Source: JBDTSW01 sp051004675
GTDB taxonomy: Bacteria > Actinomycetota > Thermoleophilia > Solirubrobacterales > 70-9
Direction: 5' to 3'
Assembly: GCA_051004675.1 (NCBI GenBank)
Contig: JBPCKC010000027.1
Coordinates: 1 to 17,275 of the forward strand
DNA: 17,275 bases
Shown: piece after piece, positions 1 to 6,315 of the stretch
How the letters are laid out: every line of letters starts with the position of its first letter
How positions within the stretch are numbered: the stretch's first letter is position 1
Made by a program: the position numbers and the translations under genes
Notes under the pieces: model-generated
The model's input: only the letters and a program-made list of their open reading frames with translations
Database searches by the model: none
What the model was told of the DNA's origin: nothing

Positions 1-153
1 GCCTCGCGTGCGTGGGGGCGCCTGGAAGCGAGCCGGGCGTGGCCGGCGAGCGAAGCCCGTAGTCGTGACTACGGGCGAGTCTCGACGGGCGCGATCCGGC
101 GACGCTGCCCAGGCGTCATCCGCGTGCGTGAGGCCGTGGAATTGCTCATCTAG
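1..153 (+). CDS. Possible 3' end of an unidentified gene
   Basis: A reading frame is open from the first base of the window to a TAG at 151-153, about 50 codons. It is Arg/Ala/Ser-rich and ends in ...REAVELLI. No domain is recognisable and third-position GC bias is only moderate, so it may be non-coding. Its stop shares the tetranucleotide CTAG with the stop of the convergent hxlR gene. The same arrangement occurs at the well-supported gene pair near 6312, which is weak support for a real convergent gene end. A perfect inverted repeat at 55-76 lies inside it. Confidence 0.2.
   Translation, partial: ASRAWGRLEASRAWPASEARSRDYGRVSTGAIRRRCPGVIRVREAVELLI
55..76. repeat. Perfect 10-bp inverted repeat, 2-nt spacer
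   Basis: GCCCGTAGTC at 55-64 and GACTACGGGC at 67-76 are exact reverse complements separated by GT. The 2-nt centre is too tight for an ideal RNA loop, so it is either an operator-like DNA palindrome or a hairpin of about 8 bp with a 6-nt loop. It lies about 75 bp beyond the 3' end of hxlR. Confidence 0.5.
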
Positions 154-497
154 GCGGCGGCGGGGGCCTGGGCGCCGGCGGGCCTGGGGGTATCGACCAA
201 CCAGCGGCGGCCGTAGGCGCGCATGTCCTCGATCAGCGGGACGAGCGCATCGCCCTTCGGCGTCAGCCCGTACTCGACGCGCGGCGGCACCTCGGGGTAC
301 GTGTGGCGCTCGATGATGCCGTGCTCCTCCAGCGCGCGAAGGCGCAGGGAGAGAGTGCGTGGGCTGATGCCCCGAAGTGAACGCTCGAGCTCGCAGAAGC
401 GGCTGCTGCCGTCCGCGAGATCCCGGATCAGGAGGAGGGTCCACTTGCCGGAGATGATCTCCGCACAACAACCGACGGGACAGGGAGATTCGGCCAT
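150..497 (-). CDS. HxlR-family winged-helix transcriptional regulator
   Basis: A 115-residue protein of the HxlR/DUF24 family, small winged-helix dimers that often sense redox or reactive electrophiles through an N-terminal Cys. The N-terminus reads MAESPCPVGCC, giving Cys 6, 10 and 11. It is followed by the family core ISGKWTLLLIRDL, then GISPRTLSLRLRALEEHG (recognition-helix region) and VEYGLTPKG (wing), with an Ala/Pro tail. The frame is open back to 566, but I chose the ATG at 497. It gives the normal family length and N-terminus, and the upstream stretch contains a -10-like TATACT and an inverted repeat. No strong Shine-Dalgarno is visible. Probably autoregulated; the regulated gene is not evident. 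Identification is firm, the inducer unknown. Confidence 0.88.
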   Translation of the reverse strand: MAESPCPVGCCAEIISGKWTLLLIRDLADGSSRFCELERSLRGISPRTLSLRLRALEEHGIIERHTYPEVPPRVEYGLTPKGDALVPLIEDMRAYGRRWLVDTPRPAGAQAPAAA

Positions 498-555
498 TTG
501 ATCGGGTAGCTCTGCTGGGCGCGCACGGTTGTGCGCCAACCCTCGTACCACGACG

Positions 556-574
556 AGTATAGCCAATGCTTTAC
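556..574 (-). promoter_or_regulatory. Candidate hxlR promoter -10 with overlapping operator palindrome
   Basis: On the minus strand TATACT (561-556) resembles a -10 box, about 59 nt upstream of the chosen hxlR start. Overlapping it is an inverted repeat, GTATAGC (557-563) and GCTTTAC (568-574), matching at 6 of 7 positions around CAAT. A GTA...TAC dyad over the core promoter fits autoregulation by a dimeric winged-helix protein. No convincing -35 element is present. Confidence 0.4.
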
Positions 575-595
575 CTACTGAAGTGAGGGGTCTGA

Positions 596-614
596 CCGCT
601 CGAGGGGGGAGCGG
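596..614 (-). terminator. Hairpin just downstream of pilT
   Basis: CCGCTC (596-601) and GAGCGG (609-614) form a 6-bp stem with a 7-nt loop, 1 nt past the pilT stop codon on the minus strand. There is no T-tract, so it is a weak terminator candidate. Confidence 0.3.
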
Positions 615-615
615 C

Positions 616-1776
616 TCAGCCCTGGATGCCCTGGACCGGGGCCTCGGCGCGATCCGTCCCGGAGCCGTTCGCGATGACCTGCTCGATGCCCGAGGCGCGC
701 TGGCCCTGAGCCTGGAGCATGAGCTTGAAGTCGTGCGGCGAGGTGGCGGCCTCGAGCGCGACCTCCTCGGTGACGTTGCCGGCCATTACGTTCTTGAGAA
801 GGGCTTGGTCGAAGGTCTGCATCCCGTAGTACTCGCCCTCGGCGATGACCTCGGTGATGCGCCCGGTCTCGTTCGGGTTGAGGATCAGGTCCTGCACCCG
901 CCCGGTGACGACGAGCACCTCGCAGATCGCAGCGCGGCCGGCGCCGCCGACCCGCTGGACCAGCCGCTGGCCCACGACGCCGCGCAGGGTCGCGGCCAGC
1001 ATCACCCGCGCCTGCTGTTGGAGGTGCGGCGGAAAGAAGTCGATGATGCGGTTCACCGTCTCGGTGGCGTCCAGGGTGTGAAGCGTCGAGAGGACGAGGT
1101 GACCGGTCTCGGCGGCGGATAGCGCCGTGCGGACGGTTTCCTCGTCGCGCATCTCGCCGACGAAGATCACGTCGGGATCCTGGCGCAGCACGCGCCGCAT
1201 CGCGCGGCCGAAGCTCTCGGTGTCCTGCCCCACCTCGCGCTGGTTGATGATCGAGAGCTTGTCGCGCTGGAGGTACTCGATCGGGTCCTCGAGCGTGATG
1301 ATGTGGCGCGCCCAGTGGGAGTTGATGTGGTCGATCATCGCGGCGAGCGTGGTGGACTTGCCCGACCCGGTGGTGCCGGTGAGCAGCACGATCCCGCGCT
1401 TCTCGGTGGCGAGCGTGCGGATGACCTCGGGCAGGCCGAGGTCGTCGATGGTGCGCACCTGGTATGGGATCACCCGCAGCGCGATGGACACGTGGCCGCG
1501 CTGGCGGAACGCGTTGACCCGGAACCTGGAGAGGCCCGGGACCTCGTAGGAGAAGTCGGCCTCGCCGACGTTCGCGAACTCCTCGAGCAGGGCGGGGTCG
1601 ATGAGGATGTGCTTCAGCGCCGCGTCGGTGTCCTCCGGAGTCAGCGGCTCGCTGCCCTCGATCGGCCGCAGCTCGCCGTGGACACGGGCCATCGGCGGCG
1701 AGGGGACCTTCACGTGCAGGTCCGAGCCCTCTCGCTCAACCACGTAGCGCAGCGCTTCATCGATCTCAAACGCCAT
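616..1776 (-). CDS. pilT: PilT-type type IV pilus retraction ATPase
   Basis: A hexameric AAA+/secretion ATPase of the PilT/GspE class, which depolymerises type IV pili at the inner face of the membrane. Numbering from the GTG at 1779, the N-terminal domain (about 1-100) contains GSDLHVKVPSPP. The core has Walker A GTTGSGKST (135-143), an Asp box ITLEDPIEY (161-169), Walker B with DVIFVGEMRD (203-212) and a His box GHLVLSTLHT (226-235). The C-terminal AIRNLIRE-like segment is degenerate (around RVQDLIL). At about 386 residues the length is normal for PilT. GTG (1779) and ATG (1776) are adjacent behind a GGGGG run; I prefer ATG for spacing. No other pilus gene is in the window, so the rest of the machine must lie elsewhere. 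It is the last gene of the rpoD-side minus-strand series. Confidence 0.93.
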   Translation of the reverse strand: MAFEIDEALRYVVEREGSDLHVKVPSPPMARVHGELRPIEGSEPLTPEDTDAALKHILIDPALLEEFANVGEADFSYEVPGLSRFRVNAFRQRGHVSIALRVIPYQVRTIDDLGLPEVIRTLATEKRGIVLLTGTTGSGKSTTLAAMIDHINSHWARHIITLEDPIEYLQRDKLSIINQREVGQDTESFGRAMRRVLRQDPDVIFVGEMRDEETVRTALSAAETGHLVLSTLHTLDATETVNRIIDFFPPHLQQQARVMLAATLRGVVGQRLVQRVGGAGRAAICEVLVVTGRVQDLILNPNETGRITEVIAEGEYYGMQTFDQALLKNVMAGNVTEEVALEAATSPHDFKLMLQAQGQRASGIEQVIANGSGTDRAEAPVQGIQG

Positions 1777-1801
1777 CACCCCCCTATCGGGCGATGGCGG
1801 C

Positions 1802-1827
1802 GGGCGCTTTAGGCGCTGGCAGCGCCC
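1802..1827. terminator. Nested GC-rich hairpin between the lipoprotein gene and pilT
   Basis: GGCGCT (1812-1817) pairs with AGCGCC (1821-1826) around GGC. Alternatively GGGCGCT (1802-1808) pairs with AGCGCCC (1821-1827). The two pairings compete for the same 3' arm. No T-run follows. It could be a partial terminator or processing site between the two minus-strand genes. Confidence 0.3.
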
Positions 1828-1846
1828 CGCTGGGCCATGGGGCCCG

Positions 1847-2320
1847 CTACTCGGGAAAGCCGGCGATCTTCCACTCGCCGTCGTCCTTCACCAGGTCGAG
1901 CTCGATCTCCTCGGTCGCGACCTCGCCGCCCGCGCTCTCCTGGTTGAAGGACGTCGTGGCTACGGTGGCCGCGTCGCCCTCCACCTGGATCACCTCGGGC
2001 TCGTTCTGCTCGGCGAGCTCCTTGGCCTCCTCGCCGAGGAGGTCCCCGAGTGTCTCGACCAGCTCGACGCATACCTGATCTTCTGCCAAGCCGGTGGCGC
2101 CCTCCTCCACCTCGGCGACGGCGTCGTCGGTCAGCAGGCCGCAGGCCGTCTCGCCGTCGCCGTCGAGCGCGGCTGCGTAGAAGGTCTCGACCGCCTCGAG
2201 GACCGCCGCCTCGTCGTCAGTCGCGGAGCCCGTTCCCTCCTCATCGTCGCCTCCGCAGCCGGCGAGGAGGGCGGCGGCGCAAAGCGCGAGGGCAGGGACG
2301 AGGGTCGCTGGGGCCTTCAA
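1847..2320 (-). CDS. Secreted lipoprotein, NTF2/DUF4878-like fold suspected
   Basis: A 157-residue lipoprotein. The signal peptide ends in the lipobox LLAGC (Cys 22), followed by an acidic linker (GGDDEEGTGS) of the kind that keeps a lipoprotein on the outer face of the membrane. The mature part has helices (AVETFYAAALDGDGETACGLL) followed by strands ending in DDGEWKIAGFPE. This layout matches small NTF2-like/DUF4878 lipoproteins common in actinobacteria; the fold is an inference. Mature Cys 60 and 84 could pair. Translation starts at TTG (2320), preceded by GGAGGA at a 4-5 nt gap, which settles the start despite the weak codon. It lies 39 nt after the zinc-ribbon gene, so the two are probably co-transcribed. 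Function unknown. Confidence 0.8.
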   Translation of the reverse strand: MKAPATLVPALALCAAALLAGCGGDDEEGTGSATDDEAAVLEAVETFYAAALDGDGETACGLLTDDAVAEVEEGATGLAEDQVCVELVETLGDLLGEEAKELAEQNEPEVIQVEGDAATVATTSFNQESAGGEVATEEIELDLVKDDGEWKIAGFPE

Positions 2321-2359
2321 ATGCTCCTCCAGGGTCGGATGCCGGGCAGCCGAGCCTAT

Positions 2360-2704
2360 TCAGTTGGCGAGCGCCTTGCGGGCCTTTCGCACTGCGCCGA
2401 TCGAAGTGCGCGCGGCGCGGGCGATCTCGCCCTCGGTGCGCTCGGGGTCGCGCAGGATCTCGAACTCGACCACGGCGGCCGAACGGACCTTCGCGCGAGC
2501 CTCGATCCCGATGTCGCCGGCGTCCTCGAGCGCGGCGTCGATCGCGCGCTCGCGACGGCAGGCCAGGCAGTAGTGCTTACCGCCGGCGCTGTCCCAGTGC
2601 GGAGGCGCGGCGTCGGCGAGGCCATTGGTCCATGTGCTCGTCATCTCACAGCGGGCGCAGGTCCACTGCGCCGGGCTGAGCTTCGTTGCGGTTGCGGTGC
2701 TGAT
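2360..2704 (-). CDS. Small zinc-ribbon/HTH protein with apparent AUC start
   Basis: The frame from ATC at 2704 gives 114 residues. WTCARC (Cys 16, 19) and YCLAC (Cys 46, 49) form a CxxC-x26-CxxC zinc-ribbon pattern. A C-terminal helix-turn-helix-like segment includes TEGEIARAARTSIGAVRKAR. The first ATG in frame (2644) would start after the first CxxC and destroy the metal site. No ATG, GTG or TTG occurs in frame further upstream. The ATC at 2704 is preceded by GGAGGA at about 4 nt, the best Shine-Dalgarno in the neighbourhood, so AUC initiation is the simplest reading. A minimal annotation would be 2360-2644. It probably binds DNA, target unknown. It lies 88 nt after rpoD and 39 nt before the lipoprotein gene. 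Confidence 0.65.
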   Translation of the reverse strand: MSTATATKLSPAQWTCARCEMTSTWTNGLADAAPPHWDSAGGKHYCLACRRERAIDAALEDAGDIGIEARAKVRSAAVVEFEILRDPERTEGEIARAARTSIGAVRKARKALAN

Positions 2705-2723
2705 TTCGTCCTCCGATGTGGTT

Positions 2724-2744
2724 GGCCCGGCTTCGGGCCGGGTC
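2724..2744 (-). terminator. Hairpin downstream of rpoD
   Basis: GGCCCGGC (2724-2731) pairs with GCCGGGTC (2737-2744), including one G-U, around TTCGG. This is an 8-bp stem about 50 nt past the rpoD stop and 20 nt before the zinc-ribbon start. There is no T-run, so it may only attenuate. Confidence 0.4.
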
Positions 2745-2792
2745 GATTCCAGGAAAAGCGTTCCCGCGATTTGCCGGCCGCGGGCGCCGGGG

Positions 2793-3896
2793 CTACGCGA
2801 CTTCGCGGAGCTTTTGGGCTTCAGCGAGCGACTGAAGCTTCTTCAGCGACTGGTTCTCGATCTGGCGGATCCGCTCGCGCGTCACGTTGAACGTGCGGCC
2901 CACCTCGTCGAGGGTGCGGGGGTGCTCGCCGCCGAGCCCGTAGCGAAGCTCGAGGACGCGGCGCTCACGGTAGGAGAGGTTCTCGAGGGCCTCGCGCAGC
3001 GCCTCCTTGGTGAGGAGGTCGGCGGCGCGCTCGAACGGGGACTCGGCCTTCTCGTCGGCGATGAACTGCCCGAACTCGGACTCCTCCTCGTCACCAACCG
3101 GCTTCTCCAGCGAGACCGGCGCCTGGGCGGAGCGCTTGATCTGGTCCACCTCCTCGGGGTCGATGCCGGTGACCTCGGCGATCTCGTCCGGGGTGGGTTC
3201 GCGCCCGAGCTCCGTGACCAGCTTGCGCTCGGCGCGGCCGATCTTGTTGAGCTTCTCGACGACGTGAACGGGGATCCGGATCGTGCGCGCCTTGTCGGCC
3301 AGTGCGCGGGCGATCGCCTGGCGGATCCACCAGGTCGCGTAGGTGGAGAACTTGAAGCCCTTGCGGTAGTCGAACTTCTCCGCGGCGCGCACGAGGCCGA
3401 GCGTGCCCTCCTGGATCAGGTCGAGGAAGGGCAGGCCCTGGTTGCGGTAGTTCTTGGCGATCGAGACGACGAGGCGCAGGTTGGACTCGACCATCTTCTG
3501 CTTCGCGTCGAGGTCGCCGCGCTCGATGCGCTTGGCGAGGTCGACCTCCTCCTGGGCGGTCAGCAGCCGCACCTTGCCGATGTCCTTGAGGAAGAGCTGG
3601 AGCGAGTCGGTGGTCATGTCCGGCTTCAGGTCCAGCGCGGTCTGCTTGCGCTTGCGACCACGCTTGCCGTCGGCCGGCTCGGCGGCGGCGGCGGCGGCCT
3701 GGGCCGGATCCGGGTCGTCCACCATCTCGACGCCCTGGCCTTCGAGAAAGCCGTAGAGCTCCTCGATGTCTCCCTCGTCCACCTCGACCTCGGAGAGCGC
3801 CTTCGCCACCTCCCCGTAGGCGATCACTCCCTCGGCCTGACCCTTCGCGAGAAGGGTCTTTACCTCTTCGAGCTCCTGAAGTTCCGCAACTAGCAT
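2793..3896 (-). CDS. rpoD: Primary sigma factor RpoD (sigma-70 group 1)
   Basis: The housekeeping sigma factor that directs RNA polymerase to -10/-35 promoters. The chosen start, ATG at 3896, gives 367 residues. Region 1.1-like N-terminus spans about 5-60 and is followed by an Ala-rich, then basic linker (65-90). Region 1.2 starts at TDSLQLFLKDIGKVRLLT (96-113). Region 2 contains NLRLVVSIAKNY, DLIQEGTLGLVRAAEKFDY and FSTYATWWIRQAI (139-195). Region 3 includes RIPVHVVEKLNK (207-218). Region 4 holds LSYRERRVLELRYGL and the HTH VTRERIRQIE (307-347). The frame extends to a GTG/ATG-free basic stretch upstream at 4031, but that segment lacks sigma homology. AGGAAG sits about 10 nt before ATG 3896. 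Expressed from the promoter at 4082-4110. Confidence 0.96.
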   Translation of the reverse strand: MLVAELQELEEVKTLLAKGQAEGVIAYGEVAKALSEVEVDEGDIEELYGFLEGQGVEMVDDPDPAQAAAAAAEPADGKRGRKRKQTALDLKPDMTTDSLQLFLKDIGKVRLLTAQEEVDLAKRIERGDLDAKQKMVESNLRLVVSIAKNYRNQGLPFLDLIQEGTLGLVRAAEKFDYRKGFKFSTYATWWIRQAIARALADKARTIRIPVHVVEKLNKIGRAERKLVTELGREPTPDEIAEVTGIDPEEVDQIKRSAQAPVSLEKPVGDEEESEFGQFIADEKAESPFERAADLLTKEALREALENLSYRERRVLELRYGLGGEHPRTLDEVGRTFNVTRERIRQIENQSLKKLQSLAEAQKLREVA

Positions 3897-4081
3897 CGGG
3901 TTGGCTCTTCCTTCGTCTGTGTCAAGTTTTGGTCTGCCCCGCCGGTCGCCATCACGCCGACCCGGTACCTCGTCGGTGAGTTTCGAGCTATGAGCGGCTG
4001 CCGACAAAAAGCGAACCCTTGCGATCCGCACGCCCCGATGGGGAAGTTCCCAGCGCCCAGGTGGCTCAAACGAGTGCTCAG

Positions 4082-4110
4082 ATCCTAGTGACTATACATT
4101 CTGAAGTCAA
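4082..4110 (-). promoter_or_regulatory. Near-consensus sigma-70 promoter of rpoD
   Basis: On the minus strand TTGACT (4110-4105) and TAGGAT (4087-4082) are separated by exactly 17 nt. Predicted transcription start is near 4075, leaving a leader of about 180 nt before the rpoD ATG. It is the best promoter match seen in the window. Confidence 0.75.
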
Positions 4111-4124
4111 GGCCGAAGTCCGCT

Positions 4125-4148
4125 AAATGGCTTGAACACGCCATTTTT
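4125..4148. repeat. 7-bp inverted repeat with T-run, upstream of the rpoD promoter
   Basis: AAATGGC (4125-4131) and GCCATTT (4140-4146) flank TTGAACAC and are followed by TT. Read on the plus strand it resembles a short terminator, but no plus-strand gene precedes it. It lies 15 nt upstream of the rpoD -35 box, so a regulator-binding dyad is also possible. Confidence 0.4.
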
Positions 4149-4310
4149 GCAACGCTTTGTGCGAGCCCGGAACCGGGCGCGGCGCCACGCGAAATCCAAC
4201 CCCCGACAGCACCAAAGGTTACGCACGCCCGTGGCATCACCCCCCTTGCCAGGCCCCCGCGGGGAGTGCGCGGCGCAAACGTCCCGCGAGTGCGGTGGAA
4301 TAGGCGGCCA

Positions 4311-4730
4311 ATGGCTTCCGATAAACCGAGCGAAAGCGCCGCGACCGATCTCGACGGCGAGGCCGGCGTGTTCGGGAACCTGCCCAAGACGCGGCCCGGG
4401 GCGCGCAGCCCGCGCCGCGACGCGGCAGCGGCCAAGTCCACCAAGTCCAAGCCGAGTGCCCCGAAGAGCAAGGCGAAGGCTCCGGCAACCTCCCCGAGCG
4501 CCCAGGCCAAGCGCGCACCCCGCCCACCAAGGCCCCCCGAAGCCGTGCCGCCCCCGCCCCCGCCTCGCACGGACCCCGCCGAGCCCGAGCACGGCCCCGA
4601 CGAGCAGCGAGGCGGGCTCGAGGAAGTTGCCTGGGCGGGCGTCGCCGCCGCGGCCGAGGCGGCCACCATCGGCGTCCGACTCGCCAATCGCGCGTTCGGG
4701 GCGATGCGGGACGCAGTGGACCGCCGTTGA
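4311..4730 (+). CDS. Basic Ala/Lys/Pro-rich protein of unknown function
   Basis: 139 residues from ATG 4311. The N-terminal segment has a motif, GVFGNLPKTRPGARSPRR (about 18-35), that looks conserved-like rather than low complexity. The middle is rich in Ala, Lys, Ser and Pro (KSTKSKPSAPKSKAKAP, then a poly-Pro run) and is probably disordered. The C-terminus is a predicted amphipathic helix, WAGVAAAAEAATIGVRLANR. No known domain recognised. An AGGCGG run lies close to the ATG. Its stop overlaps the TTG start of the YihY gene (TTGA), implying translational coupling and perhaps a shared role at the membrane. The first 15 codons of a longer frame (4266) are excluded because they look non-coding. 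Confidence 0.65.
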   Translation: MASDKPSESAATDLDGEAGVFGNLPKTRPGARSPRRDAAAAKSTKSKPSAPKSKAKAPATSPSAQAKRAPRPPRPPEAVPPPPPPRTDPAEPEHGPDEQRGGLEEVAWAGVAAAAEAATIGVRLANRAFGAMRDAVDRR

Positions 4731-5647
4731 CGGAGGGGGGCGCCCCGCGCGCGCAGCGCCCCCGGCGCTGGCTGCACGCGTTCTGGGATCGCGCCTACAA
4801 GGAGAACATCACCGGGCTCTCGGGAATGGTCGCCTACAACCTGGTCCTGGCCCTCTTCCCGTTCGCGCTGCTGGTGCTCTTCGTCTTCGGCAAGGTGCTG
4901 CAGTCGAGCGACGTCGAGGCCAACGTCCTGCTGGACCTCCAGCGCCTCTTCCCGGCCGTCGAGCAGGACGAGCTGGCCCGCTACCTGGAGCGGATCCGCG
5001 AGTCCTCCACGACGATCGGCGTGGTCGCGGCGATCGGGGCGCTGTGGATCGGGACGTCCTTCTGGGGGGCGATGGACACGGCCTTCTGCCGCATCTACCA
5101 CGTCGAGTGCCGAAGCTGGGTCGCGCAGAAGCGCTTCGCGCTGGTCATGCTCCTCGGGCTCACGATCCTGCTCGCCATTAGCGTGGTGATCCCGGCGCTC
5201 GAGGCCCTGATCGTCTCCGGCGCCGACGACCTGCCGTTCGGGCTGGGGAGCATCCAGGGCCTCGCCAGCGCCCTGCTTCTGGTCGTCGCGCTCGTCATCA
5301 CCTGCGGGGTCGTTTGCGCGATCTACTACTTCGTCCCGAAGGGCCACGTGCCGTGGCGGGGGGTCTGGCCCGGGGCGCTCTTCTTCACCGTGACGATCGG
5401 CATCGCCAACGCCGTGTTTCCCTTCTACCTGGCCGAGGTCTCGAGCATCGACAAGATCGGCGGGGCGATCGGGTTCGTGCTCGTCGCGATGCTGTGGTTC
5501 TACGCGGTCAGCCTCGCCCTGCTTGCCGGAGCGGTGATCAACGCCCTGCGATTCGAGCTCCACGACACCGGCGCGCTCGATACGCCGGGATGGACCTCCG
5601 AGCGCGACGCCGTCCGGCTGGATCCCGACGACGAGTCGCTGCCGTAG
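4727..5647 (+). CDS. YihY/BrkB-family integral membrane protein
   Basis: 306 residues with a basic N-terminus and six predicted membrane helices (about 30-58, 96-117, 135-162, 180-204, 211-238, 245-274). The family signature is visible: SGMVAYNLVLALFPFALL in TM1, ALWIGTSFWGAMDTAF around TM2, and YYFVPKGHVPWRGVWPGALF before TM5. The family was once called ribonuclease BN by mistake; its real activity is not settled (transport or envelope roles have been proposed). The start is a TTG overlapping the preceding stop by 4 nt, and translation is probably coupled. The next gene starts 5 nt after its stop, so the three plus-strand genes form an operon. The C-terminal tail is soluble and acidic (LDPDDESLP). 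Confidence 0.9.
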   Translation: MTEGGAPRAQRPRRWLHAFWDRAYKENITGLSGMVAYNLVLALFPFALLVLFVFGKVLQSSDVEANVLLDLQRLFPAVEQDELARYLERIRESSTTIGVVAAIGALWIGTSFWGAMDTAFCRIYHVECRSWVAQKRFALVMLLGLTILLAISVVIPALEALIVSGADDLPFGLGSIQGLASALLLVVALVITCGVVCAIYYFVPKGHVPWRGVWPGALFFTVTIGIANAVFPFYLAEVSSIDKIGGAIGFVLVAMLWFYAVSLALLAGAVINALRFELHDTGALDTPGWTSERDAVRLDPDDESLP

Positions 5648-5652
5648 CGCCG

Positions 5653-6315
5653 ATGCCGGGCCTGCGCGGCACCAGGAAGGGCGAGGCGGAGGTTCGGCTG
5701 CTGCCCGAGCGGCGCGAGGCGGCCCCCGCGCGGGGGCCGGCCCGCTCGCTGCAGGAGGCCGACCTCGAGCTCCCCGCGGAGCTGCTCGATGAGCTGTGGC
5801 GGCCCGAGTACCTCGAGCGGCTCGCGCACGCTTACTGGCGCTACCTGCGGAGGATCTCACTCGGCCTGCTGCGCGTGATCTACGAGCCCACCGCCCGGTC
5901 GATCGTCCTCGTGGGCCGGCCGCTGGTGCTCCTGCGGTTCCGGGCGCCGGAGTACGTCACGCCTCCCGGCATGGGGCAGGTCACATGGCCGATCGAGCGG
6001 GGGGTGCTGGTCACTCCCGAGGGGCGTGGCCGCGGGTACCTGCGGATCAAGGTGCGCCGCCTGGAGGGCGCTCGCGAGGGGCGCGCGGTCGTGCGGGTCT
6101 CCTCGGAGGTCGCGAACTTCTACCCGCTGCTTCGCTTCGGCGGGCCCCTGGCCCGCCTGGGCGCCCGTTTCTACAGCGCGACGCAGCTTCGGATCCACGT
6201 CTGGGTGACGCACGGCTTCCTGCGCTCGCTGGCGCGCCTCGACCTTCCCCCCTCGCCGGTCGGGGCGCTCGCCGCCCGTCCGCAGGCGGGCGAAGAGGAC
6301 GGCCCGCGGGCCTAG
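5653..6315 (+). CDS. Conserved-looking hypothetical protein
   Basis: 220 residues from ATG 5653, 5 nt after the YihY stop. No Shine-Dalgarno is evident, so coupling with YihY is likely. Residues 1-60 are charged (RLLPERREAAPARGPARS). The core has alternating hydrophobic strands and helices: LAHAYWRYLRRISLGLLRVI, SIVLVGRPLVLLRF, TWPIERGVLVTPEGRGRGYL and VSSEVANFYPLLRF. The strand-rich core could be an SRPBCC-like or other lipid-binding fold, but I do not recognise the family and assign no function. There are no membrane helices long enough to be certain and no signal peptide. Strong codon bias supports it being real. Its TAG overlaps the stop of the convergent SDR gene (shared CTAG at 6312-6315). 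Confidence 0.7.
   Translation: MPGLRGTRKGEAEVRLLPERREAAPARGPARSLQEADLELPAELLDELWRPEYLERLAHAYWRYLRRISLGLLRVIYEPTARSIVLVGRPLVLLRFRAPEYVTPPGMGQVTWPIERGVLVTPEGRGRGYLRIKVRRLEGAREGRAVVRVSSEVANFYPLLRFGGPLARLGARFYSATQLRIHVWVTHGFLRSLARLDLPPSPVGALAARPQAGEEDGPRA

Noticed and set aside
4085..5860. A 591-codon minus-strand open frame opposite the yihY operon
   Set aside because: Low-complexity Arg/Ala/Asp/Gln composition, codon bias of an antisense shadow in high-GC DNA, and it lies opposite a clear six-TM protein and spans the rpoD promoter side.
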